64,000 nt of DNA from Gnetum montanum (taxonomy: Eukaryota; Streptophyta; Gnetopsida; Gnetales; Gnetaceae): positions 95,238 through 159,237 of the forward strand of contig MNCI01024031.1 of the NCBI GenBank assembly GCA_015680685.1, in the 5' to 3' direction. Shown here piece by piece: positions 11,940 through 22,077 of this stretch. Both the position numbers and the translations under genes were made by a program. Below the pieces are notes generated by a model, which saw nothing but the letters and a program-made list of their open reading frames with translations, was not told where the DNA came from and did not search any database. Every line of letters starts with the position of its first letter. Positions within the stretch are counted from its first letter, which is position 1.

Positions 11940-14420
11940 AAGCCATGTATTCTTCACATAGGACCAATAATGCATCTTATGATGAGAACACTCATAGGAG
12001 AAATAATAGGATGTGTGTATTGAAGAAAATTGGAGTGAGAAACCTCAAGCAAGGGTTTCCTATGCTCATTTAGACCCTTATTACACTCAAAGACTACATT
12101 CAACTAGTGTAGACAATCCCAAAGGAGATGGAATAAGTCCTAGATCAAGGAGGGCCTCAAAGCCTGGGACCTCCTCTAAACCTAGACAAGATAAATCAAA
12201 GGACCAAAGGGAGAACTATAGGAGCCATGGTAATTCTCCCAGTTCATCATATTCCTCTTCTTCTTCAACATCTATTTTTGACAAAGATGAATGTAGATAT
12301 AGAGATAGAGCTCCACTACAAAATCAAGACAAAACTAAAAATCAAACCTAAGGGCAAAATCAAAGACATCAAAATTAGCATAGACAATATCCTCATAATC
12401 AAATGAATAGAAATAGAAATTTTCATCACAACATGTCTAATGATGATGAACCCTTGTTGGCCACTAAAATCTTAATGTAGATCATGGAGGTGATTAAGAT
12501 ACATCACAATCATCGCAAGGGTAGTCACTTACCTAGGCTTGATATAAAAAATATTCCTAAATTTTTAGGAGGCTATGATTTGGATCCATAACATCATCTA
12601 CAAGTCTTCCATGATGCTTGTGTCTCATACAACATTGAAAGTGGTTGGAAAAAGCTTAAGCTCTTTGCTAGGACACTAATTGATAGAGCCGAAGTATGGT
12701 ATCAATCATTGAAGCCAACCTCAATCCAACAGTAGTTCACATTGTTATAACTTTTTAATTAGAAATACCAAACCTATGCGAGGGTGTCCAACCTAAGGAG
12801 ACAGATCTAAGGATGGAGATAAGAACAACATGAACCCTTGGACATGTCCTTAGATAGATATTATTCTCTATTGAATAGATGCCCAGGACATGTTTTCTTT
12901 GAGGAAAAGCAACTCTTCCACATCATTGATGGGCTTTCTAATGAAACAAGGGAGACCCTTGGGATGTATGCTCCAAGTCAATTATACAAGCTATGAACCC
13001 ATCAAGTCCAAGAGTTAATCAAGTGTATGGCAAAAGTAGAAGGAGAGCTATGCAAATGGAAGAATGTAGAGGAAAAAAATTGGGATCCAACTCTTTAAAA
13101 GAAAAGGATCCATATCTATGATGAGGAAAAAGAGATAGCTCTCGATGAGATGATTTTACAATGAACCTTGCCAATACAAAAATCTCTTATTGAGCTTGAA
13201 GCAAAGTTGGATAACATGTCAAAATTGATGAATGAGAAAGTTAAAACTTGCATAGAAATTGTAGAGGAGAAGGCAATGCAAAATTAACTAGGCAATCACA
13301 ATAAACAAAGAAAGCATAACCAAGAAACAACTAGGAACACTTTTCGACAAACAATAAAAATAACTAAAGGAAGTAATGCTATAGGCTTAACCACAAATGA
13401 AGATAATGGATGTAAAATCTACATATATGATCATCTAAAGGGCCATTGCCTGATCTTGTTGCATCTACATGAATATTGGGTAGGGGCATTAAATCCAAAG
13501 TTTGTACAGATGCACATGCCTAAGAGATTTCATTTTCCATAAGGTAATTTTATATAGTCCTACAACCAATCATACTATCCTAGTGGGACTTCTTATCAGC
13601 CTCAAAACTACTATCAACTACAGTGGAAAAACCTACAGTTGTGAGGAAGGCCATCATCAAACCAACCCTACCCTTACTGCTAGCTGAACCTATATGGATA
13701 TTATGTTCAACAAGTTGTTTTCCCAACTAGTTATACTTCCTCTACCTCAAATCACTATGACCACTCTCTTGAATATCATCAAACCACAACATCTTATATG
13801 AGATCACCACCTCACACCTTTCACCCTGCATCATATCCTCAATATTCTAATACTTACCTCCATCATATGTCACCTCCAAAAACATAAGAAGGTTCAGCAT
13901 CACAACATCAACAAATGAATGCCACTTGTGCTGCTAATGTGCATAAACATGCCAATACTAGTAGGTCCCCACCACAACTCAAAAACATCTCTTCTTTAGA
14001 AAAGGCTGTAGGTAGAAGCAAAACACTCATGGACCAACCACATGATCTAAACTAGCATAATGCTAATCTAGTGCAATGCCTCCCTTTTCACAACCACCAT
14101 CTCCTAATCATACACAAAAGCCAACATCCATTACCACTCCAACATAAGATATAAGCAATAAACCTATCATTATGGAGAAATAGAAGAATCCATGCATCAT
14201 CAATAATGATAAAGGGTGTAGTTGTGGGTCAGAAGTTCAAAATATTAACACAACCCCTATACCAACCCACCATAAAGTTTAGGAGCAAGTGTGTGAGCAA
14301 AAGCCAGTCTACGTAGTAGCCACTAAATCAAAAGACACCCAATGGCTTGAAAATGAGAATATAAAACTATTTCAAAGATGCAAGGAAGTAACTGATTTGC
14401 TTATTAGTTCTAGAATTTTC
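11940..14420 (+). pseudogene. gag of element A, decayed
   Basis: The frame begins around 11945 (ATGTATTCTTC) and is longest open at 12013-12351, where it encodes a Ser/Arg-rich N-terminal domain. Next come the capsid core (about 12600-12720; block ending in AEVWYQSL), then DRYYSLLNRCPG-like and HQVQELIKCMAK-like blocks at 12850-13040. After these is a broken zinc-knuckle region near 13400-13470 (NGCKIYIYDHLKG). The C-terminus is Pro/Tyr/His-rich. Compared with element D, whose knuckle is C-x2-C-x3-H-x4-C, the second Cys is Tyr here. Several stops and at least one frame change exclude function. Confidence 0.8.
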
Positions 14421-15950
14421 TAATTCTTCATATGTTTTTCATTTCTTAATATTTTTCTCCTTTCTTCATTCATTCTCTTTATGTTTTATGAATGTATTTT
14501 ATGTTTTTGTTAATAATATTGCCAAGTCATGATGTAGAAGTCAACTCTATGTGTTGGGTTTTTGTGCTATGCTATCAAGATGATTGGGTAAGTAATTGTG
14601 TAAAGCAGTGAGGCAACCTCACCCATCGCTCTAGTTCTTTGAATAAAAGGTAATTTTCATGGAACCAATTTGGTTCTTCTTTTTTGAAACTAAAATTCAT
14701 CAATAATCATTGTACCTTGAAGAAAAAGGGAATGGCCAAGTGGGAATGACAAAGGGTGTGACCTCAAGGGGACTTGTTGGGTTCTCTTCTTGACTTTCTT
14801 CATGTGGTTTATGACTCTTATTGGAACGTATCATCAGTCCTCCATTGACCAATAAAAAGGAAGCTCTACCTTTGCATGGTGTGATTCCCAAAAAAAAAGA
14901 AAAAAAACAAAAAAAAAATAAAAGAAAAAACAAGAAAAATAAAAAAAAAAAGAGAAAAATATGAAAGAAAAATGAAAAAAAAAATAATGGGAATTCAAAG
15001 CACATTCCTTAAACAGAATAATGGGCTACAAGCATTGGTTATGGGGCTAGAAAGACATGTTACCCATGCCTGAAGGCACCCCTCTAAGTAAGGCCCTTCC
15101 TTCCTTCTTCTCTTTTCTTCTCTTTTTGAAGTGATGATTGTTCTTTCAGGTGGTTGTGGACTCATGGTGGTTGGTAGGATGGAACACATCAATGCAAGCT
15201 CACTATTCATGGTATGGACTTGGTCTGAACTTGGATGGATAGGTATGTTGATCATTTTAATCACACTTGTCATAAGAACCTATTGTGGACATGGTCAGGT
15301 ACCTTACATCTTGATCTTTGTAATCCCTTCTCATTCCATTGTTCACCTCACTACTATGTGCAATTATGAGCCTTTTGGTTTTGTGTAGTATAGTGCAACA
15401 TCCTCACCATGGCAGTTGTATGTTGTTTGGAATAAAGGCATGGTTTACATTTAACTTCATAGGTGCCTAGGGACATCTATAGAAGTGGTTATGCAACAGT
15501 ATTATGGCAAGAGCCTACTTCGGGAAGGACCCACTTGCATAACTTTTGTTGTTCATGGCTTTGAACTAACTTTTACATCTTTTAGAACATCAGTGATAGT
15601 TTCTCTAAATTTATGCATGATTTTGGAACTACTTCTCATCTATTTCAATAACTTTTCCTACTTTTCTATTTCCATATCCATTAATATTTCTTAGCCATCT
15701 TCTGAATTAGACCTTTGGTTTCAATTGTTTGAATACTTATGTGCTTCCAAAGTTATGCTTATTACTCATGGGGGCTAGGGATGCTTACTTTGAAATTTTT
15801 GAAATTTTTCCAACATCCTATTTTTGAACATCATGGTAACTAATAGTAATTGATCACCTTGGGCATCGTATGCTATAATCACCTTGTGCTTAAATAACAA
15901 CTAAGGGATTCAAAAAAGATTAATTATTAAGGAAAATTTACCAAAACTAA
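14421..15950 (+). mobile_element. Non-coding 3' internal part of element A (truncated, no 3' LTR)
   Basis: This parallels 24.5-26.1 kb of element C: a T-rich stretch, a purine tract, the sequence GGGAATTCAAAGCACA near 14990, and GGACCCACTTGCATA near 15525. No protease, RT or integrase can be read. The polypurine tract and 3' LTR expected next are missing; the sequence passes into the left LTR of element B instead. Frame 14700-15005 on the minus strand is only the antisense of the A/G tract. Confidence 0.6.
14888..14990 (+). repeat. A/G-rich low-complexity tract
   Basis: About 100 bases almost entirely A with scattered G. A shorter equivalent lies at 25228-25267 in C, so it is a constant part of the family's 3' non-coding region. 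Confidence 0.8.
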
Positions 15951-16139
15951 TGTTGATCCTTTAGTGACTATAAGTGATGCTAAAAAATGTATACGGAAGA
16001 AGGTCTTTTTCTAGGCATGAAAAAGAAGCCAAGAGAGGGGACAATGGAGTATATGCTCATGGACAAATTGTAGCACATACAAGATAGTAGCTCAAAATTT
16101 GCATGTTTGCTAGATCCATGGGACAATGAGAAGAAATTT

Positions 16140-16590
16140 TAGTCCACCCTCTAATAATTCTCTACATAATCAAAGAAGCATCAACATAATAATATAGCTC
16201 AAGTTACCTGCTCAAACTAACCTTCAAGCTCCTGCAAGTGGGTAATTACTGCCTCCTTCCTGGTTAGGACGCTACTCCAATCTTTCTCCCAATCCTTCTA
16301 ATGATCAAACTCAAGGGAAATCCTTTCAAGCCTCCTACATAGTTTAACCTTAATGGCTTCTTACTCCAACCAATATGAGGGAGCAACCGAAGTAGGGCTA
16401 GGGCTATGTTGAGACAAAGGGATGTAAGATGGGGAAGAAAGGGGAAATGGTATTGGAGAAGAGATGAAAGGAGAAAATAAAGAAGAAGCCTTTCTCTGGT
16501 TGCTCCATGATGCTTTTCTCGCTACCTAAGAAGGCCTTTTATAAGGCTTTCTTCTTTCTCTCCCTCCTCTCTTAATTTCCAAAAGAAAGA
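16140..16590 (-). mobile_element. 3' LTR of element B (left end uncertain)
   Basis: It matches 29260-29640. A minus-strand TATA box (CCTTATAAAAGG) lies at 16533-16546, and the adjacent pyrimidine-rich run at 16547-16570 could be the polypurine tract read from the other strand. The integrase frame ends only a few bases beyond, so the usual 3' internal region is short or deleted. Confidence 0.5.
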
Positions 16591-16594
16591 GGAA

Positions 16595-17483
16595 CTAGCC
16601 ACATGTCCGCCCACTTAGCCACCATGCATAATCTCTTCTGTCAAATGTGGTAGTGTGTGGATCCTCCAAATCTCCTTGGTGATTTAGGTAATCTAGGAAG
16701 AACTCATAAGTAGGAATTTGCAAGTTGATGGGTAATATAGGTTTTTGACCATAAACTAGTTCATAAGGGATGGTCTTAAGAGATTCTTTGTAACAATGCG
16801 ATCTACTCATACAACCCATTTTACTTTTTCACGACAAGATTTTGGGTTGTCATTAGTCATCTTTTTAACATCACCTATAAGATTCTTGTTGGAAGATTCT
16901 ACCAATCCATTTCCTTGGGGGTAATATTCTATGATGCATTTGATTAAGATTCCATTATTCATAGCCCATTCAGTGATTTCTACTAAGATGAAGGTAGGAC
17001 TACTGTCAACCACTAATGCATATGGATGTCCATATCATGTTATGATAACTTCCTCAAGAGTTCAATAACCTCATGAGATGTAGCTTTTCTAGTTGGTTTA
17101 CCTTCTAGCCAACATGTAGTGTAGTTAGTTACCATTAAAATAAATTTATGTTGGCCTAATGATGATAGACTGATATCTCCGATAAAATCAAGAGCCCATT
17201 GTTCAAAAGGTCTTACTTCAATGATGGGTTGAAGAGGTGTTGAACTCTTAGGATCTCTTCCTTTGAACATTTAATACTAAATACAATTTTTTGATATATT
17301 ATAGGCATTAGTGGTCATAGTTGAATAGTAATAACCAACCTTTGTAATCTTGTGAGTTAAAGATTGATAGCCTAAGTGTCCTTCATCATGTAAGCTTTTC
17401 ACCACATCATTCGCTTCTTCTCTATCTAAGCACCTAAGAAGGACTTCTTCAAAGTTATTTCTAAAAATATTACCATTAGTCAT
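16595..17483 (-). pseudogene. Integrase of element B
   Basis: Three successive pieces in minus-strand order: a decayed zinc-binding part at 17483-17277 (HDEGHLGYQSLTHKI, lacking a clear CxxC), and a catalytic core beginning WALDFIGDIS at 17270-17040. The core continues at 17013-16807 (VDSSPTF; NGLVESSNKNL, with the catalytic Glu). A C-terminal piece follows at 16819-16595 (PYELVYGQKPILP). The enzyme would insert the cDNA in the nucleus. Frame changes and stops break it, and VTNYTTCW shows Asp replaced by Asn in a conserved block. Confidence 0.85.
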
Positions 17484-17744
17484 GGTAAATTTAGAGCTTT
17501 TGGATATTAGTAGTTTACACTTGTACCTAGATAGTATGAGGAATAATAATGAAAAGTTAAATAATATTTAATATCTCCATACATTTAAGTGATTTGGTGA
17601 AAATGGAACTGATTTGTTATTTTCAAGTTGTAACACATGTATAAGTATGGGTTCAAGCTCAAATGGGACTTTTGGTTTCTCTAGGATTGATGCTTGAACT
17701 ATTAGTTTAGTTAAATTGGTTCCTTTTACTAGTTTTTCTACCTT

Positions 17745-18206
17745 TCATTGAATGTCATATTCTTGTAACTTCATAATCCTTTTGGCTCTTTTTTCTAAAG
17801 GATCTTGAAGCTTTGCTAAAACAACAGTAGCAAGATCTAGAACAATTATAATAATCTTCAATTTTAAAAGGTAAAATAAAAATTTATTTAAAGCTTTAAC
17901 TACTACACATAGTTGGTTTTCTACGAGAGAGTATCTTAACTCAGCACCTTTAAATGGATCAAATATATAAGTGATGGGGCATTCTTCCTGATTAGCTATC
18001 TCTTGAGTTAAAATGGCAACCACTGTATGATTATTTACAAAGGCATATAGAAAGAAATCATTTTCATACCAAGGAGTGACTGAACCAGGAGCTTCAACCA
18101 TAGCTTCTTTTATAGCTAAGAAAGCATTTTTGTGTTCAACAGTCCATGTCATGTCCTCATCTTTCTTCAGTATTATGTTAAGAGGTCTTACCAATTCAGC
18201 AAACAT
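17745..18206 (-). pseudogene. Ty3-type RNase H of element B
   Basis: It follows the RT directly. The frame carries the connection block (FAELVRPLNIILKKD, MTWTVEHKNAF, IKEAMVEAPG) and then the RNase H fold. The first catalytic Asp position reads LYAFVNN, where LYTDAS-like sequence is usual, so the active site is lost. AELRYSLVENQLCVV corresponds to the YSxxEKE block. It ends RAKRIMKLQEYD, as in gypsy elements. Confidence 0.8.
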
Positions 18207-18359
18207 AGGAATAACTCACTTGATAAAGTTAATCTTCCCAAATAAATCTCTTAAATATTTCCCAAATAAGTGATAAGGAATTTCTAGGATGGCATTAACA
18301 CATTTAGGATCAATAGAAATAACTTCTTTTGTCACTATGCGACCAAGGAATTTTCTGCT

Positions 18360-19063
18360 TTATACATCAAATATAGACTTCTTTGTATTTAATGTCACAC
18401 CATATTTTCTACATCTCATAAATATATTTTTAAGATCTTGAATATGGGTTCCTCTATCACATGAGAAAACTATTAAGTCATCTAAATAGATAACTATATT
18501 TTTCTTAATCATCCCTTCAAAAATTTTATCCATAGCATGTTGAAAGGTTGATCCTGCATTCAATAATCCAAAAATCATTTTGGCATATTCATATGTTCCC
18601 CAATTTGTTAAAAATGTTGTTTTATGTTGATCTTTCTTATTCACAAGAATTCAGTTGTAACCTAAGTATCCATCTAAAAATAAGTACATTTGAGCACCAT
18701 TTACTACTTGAAGTAGCTCTTCCATAAGTGGAAGTGAATAATTATCTTTAATGCAAATGCATTAAGATTTCTAAAGTCGATGCACAATTTTATCTCTCCA
18801 TATTTCTAATGTACAAGAACTAAGTTTGACACCCAACTAGAATGTCTCACTAGATATATGATTTTAGATACCAAGAGTTTATCAATCTCCTTTTTAATTA
18901 AAGGTTCAATTTTAAGATTGACTGGTCTTAATTTTTTTCTAAAAGGTTTAGTTTTAGGCCTAACTGGTATTGTGTGGGTAATGTTAAATGAATTACAAAC
19001 CTCTAAATCTTCATAAGACCAAGCTAAAACATCATTGAATTCATGTAGTAATGCAATTAACAT
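18360..19063 (-). pseudogene. Reverse transcriptase of element B
   Basis: 19063-18806 encodes the pre-RT segment (FNDVLAWSYEDL, then IKKEIDKLL). LCIDFRNLN follows near 18780. 18644-18360 encodes the palm and thumb (TNWGTYEYAKMIFGLLNAGSTF; catalytic YLDDL; GVTLNTKKS). The order and spacing are normal for Ty3/gypsy. Stops near 18800 and 18650 divide it. Confidence 0.9.
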
Positions 19064-19439
19064 GTGCTTTTCATCAGATTGTAAATGTTTACCTATTCAA
19101 ATAGGGTATTCCTAATTTTTCTTTTTGATTAAAGAAATTTTAGTTTCTACTAATACTTGTTAATCTTTGTGTTGTAGTACTTCAATTTCATTGTCTATTT
19201 TTTCAAATTAAGCTTTCCTAGCAATAGCATTGGGTGAAACTTCATTAATAAGGATTGAGTTATAAGTATGTGAAGCTTCAAGAATCTAATCATAAAACTC
19301 CCCTTGACTAGTAAGAAAACAAGTAATTTGATGATCATCATCAAACACTTGTAAAGATAGCACATTATCAAGGATGGAATAACAATCAACCTTTTCCATG
19401 ATGACTTAAAAATTCCAAGCTCCATAAGAAAATGAAATA

Positions 19440-19870
19440 TCAAGAACATAAGCAACTTATGCTAAAGCATTAGGAATGTGATCTTCATCTCTATGCACAT
19501 GTTCTAACATGACAAGATCAAATTTCTTGAATAACTCCAATACATGTATCTTGTATGCTCTCATTAAAAGATCCTTATCTTCATAAATGTTGTTGATTTG
19601 ATTCACAATAAGTTGTCAATCAGTGTAAATATTTAACTTTGAAAGATCAAATTAAATGGTGTACTTTAGTCCATGGATTAAAGCTTCATATTTAGCCATG
19701 TTGTTTGTCATGGGCTTTGAAAAATTAATGGCTTTAAGCTTTGAAGCTTTTCCAGGTGGAATTAACATAATTCCAGCACTACATCCTCATTTTGATGAGG
19801 CTCCATCAATCCTAAGTATCCATGTGTTCAAGTTATTGAAATCCAAAAAGAAAGCTCTTTGATCAATATA
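19440..19870 (-). pseudogene. Archaeal-type RNase H lying upstream of the RT in element B
   Basis: Minus-strand translation across 19870-19440 gives WILRIDGASS, then NNMAKYEALIHGLKY, then LNIYTD followed by a stop and QLIVNQINNIYE. It ends with LEHVHRDEDHIPNALA. This is the four-block pattern of the second RNase H of plant Tat elements: Asp in IDGAS, Glu in KYEAL, Asp in YTDSQ and Asp in the ADALA block. Here the last Asp is Asn. Three in-frame stops are visible. Its position between protease and RT is unlike element E in the same window, where it follows the RT-RNase H. It is not the Ty3-type RNase H, which is present separately at 17.7-18.2 kb. Confidence 0.75.
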
Positions 19871-20394
19871 TGCATTGTCATCATCATAAATTAGATTATC
19901 ATCTAAGGATTGAATAGTGAGGTTTTCATTAATATTCTTGTCTTTACCAATTGGTGGAGGATCACCAAACAGGAAAGTCTTTCCCTCATGCTGGTGGAAA
20001 GGTAGTGTGTCAATGTGAAGTTTAGAAAGTTCCTTGTAAGTTTAGTAATGGGATGTGGCATAAGTATGAATATAGGGGTTTATGTTAGGTAAAGAGTCAT
20101 TCATTGCATCTAAATCTTCATCTAGCTTATGCTCACCAAAGTTAAGATCAATGATTCCCACAAAGTCTACACTTTGGTCTATTGATATGACATGAGATTC
20201 ATAAGACTTGAGATGACATGAGGATGAAAAGGTTCTCTAGGGACTATTACATGTTCAGATCCTCCTTTAATTAGAAGTAGGAGTTGTAAGAAATCAAATC
20301 TAAAGAAATGTCCAAATTGGGCACCAAAGGTACATGAAAGCAACGTGCCATAAGTAGGTTTTATATCAACTACTAAGATGTCTATGTGACATGA

Positions 20395-20620
20395 AAAATT
20401 AGGATATTGCTTTAGGCAAATTTGAATATCTTTAAGTGATCCTACTACATAAACGTTGCATCCATCAAGTTGGATAACACTTCTTATTTAGGGAATCATT
20501 TGGGCTCCTAAAGTTTTACATACCTAAAGAGGCATTACATTTATAGTAGCTCATGAATTCATTAGACAATTATGAACATTCTTTCCTAGTATAACTAAAG
20601 TAGTTAGGAAAGGAGGTTGG
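20395..20620 (-). pseudogene. Aspartic protease of element B
   Basis: The minus strand reads NVHNCLMNS, stop, ATINVMPL, stop, VCKTLGAQ, and then VIQLDGCNVYVVGSLKDIQI. This matches the retropepsin pattern (ALIDSGATINIMP...L, then a strand with VIGxLKDV). Catalytic Asp is replaced by Asn in MNSxAT. It would have cut the Gag-Pol precursor. Confidence 0.7.
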
Positions 20621-21081
20621 TCCTTCTTGGCCTATTGGTAAAAAACGGGTGTGTCAAGGATTCCAACACCATCTACGAAATGAACTTTTTTTTCATTTGT
20701 AGAAATCTTACCTATATCTCTAGATTCGTTGATCAATCCATGTATAGCTTATTTTACTTCCTTAAATTGTAATAGTTCATACATGGATATGTTGGCCTTA
20801 ACCTTTTTAAAATATTTTATAAGATCATAAGTTCTCATGTCATACCTAAGCTCAGGTTCGTTTTGGTTGGAATGATTATGGATTTGTAATGATGTTCGAA
20901 GTTGTGTTTATTTTTGAGATGTATTATTGTGGTTTTATTTTCTAGGAGGAACATATGTATTTCCCTATGGGTTACTAGAGTTATTCATGATGTCAATCAT
21001 CTTTCTAAATCATGCATTTGTTTGGGTAGGTTCATTGATCATGACTTGATCAAAGGATGCTACTTATTCATTTTTAGTTTC
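20621..21081 (-). pseudogene. gag C-terminal/linker remnant of element B
   Basis: Asn/Gln/Pro-rich sequence (NTYVPPRK, NHNNTSQK) with stops, between protease and the insertion point of C. No zinc knuckle could be read. Confidence 0.4.
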
Positions 21082-21086
21082 ACTAG
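21082..21086. repeat. Target-site duplication of element C, left copy
   Basis: ACTAG, identical to 27441-27445 directly after the right LTR. Confidence 0.9.
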
Positions 21087-21952
21087 TGATGAATCATGTT
21101 TTTCATAAGCTTCAATATCAAAGTGGCCGTGATATTAGGTACATGATATCAGGTACGTGATATCGTAGCCCAAGATGCAATATTAGACATGCGATATCCT
21201 GAAGTACCCCCAGGCCTATAAATACAGCCCTTGGGCACATGATTCAATGGTAGTTTTGGAGGTTAAGTAGCGAAATTCTTGTAGTTTGTTCATTTGAGAG
21301 TTAGAATATTTTTCAAGTGCCCGTAGTAGGAGGTCTAAGTGTGATTGGATCTTTATTCAAGTATTGATGTACCTGAACACACCATTGTGTTGGCAATAAA
21401 GATGAGCTCTTTGACTCATCCTTGCAGCACTTGAGAGTTTCTTTCTTTATGCATTTATATCTCATGATTTCATGTAGTTCACATTTAATGTTATTCATTC
21501 AACAATTAGTTTTGATTAATTAAGTAATTAATTAAAATACACAAGCACGACCCCTTCGAACATACGTGTGACACTTGGTAACTCAGAAATGGTTAGGGTT
21601 TGACAACCCAGTAGTGTTTACATGAAGTTTAGGATGTGTCCGGAAAGTGGGAATGGCTACTTATGTTAGGTTAGATTAGACAATAGTTCACTTAGCAATT
21701 AATTACTTTCACTTTCATTCTTGTTTTAGGTGATCAAATTGACAAAACATAAAATGATAAAAATCTTATGCCTCACTCTGGACTAAATCATACATGACAA
21801 AGCTACTACTAGTCCAAGTGGGAAGATAGCAAACTGCAATCAACATATAATTGTATAGGTGCCACAACTAGTCCATTTGTAGGGTTCAACCAGATCGCAT
21901 ATACACGCTCATATTCATATGGTTGAGTGTAATGGTACCTCACCGCTCATCA
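21087..21952 (+). mobile_element. 5' LTR of element C
   Basis: TATAAATA at 21217-21224, preceded by a cluster of GATATC and related palindromes (21130-21200). The TATA box is about 130 bases in, so U3 is unusually short and R-U5 long. Confidence 0.9.
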
Positions 21953-21975
21953 TTGGCGCCATTGTCAAGGATGAT
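21953..21975 (+). promoter_or_regulatory. Primer-binding site of element C, tRNA-Asp type
   Basis: TTGGCGCCATTGTCAAGG directly follows the LTR. It matches the tRNA-Asp complement TGGCGCCGTTGCC except for G-to-A and C-to-T, both typical of methyl-cytosine decay. Confidence 0.85.
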
Positions 21976-22077
21976 GCTAGTTATCTATATTAGTTATATC
22001 ATACAAGATTGCTATAAAAGGGTATTAATGATATATCTTTCAAAAAGCATTCAAACACACACTACAGATCAACAATA

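Noticed and set aside
14700-15005. Minus-strand Phe-rich frame resembling a membrane protein
   Set aside because: It is the antisense translation of an A/G low-complexity tract inside element A.
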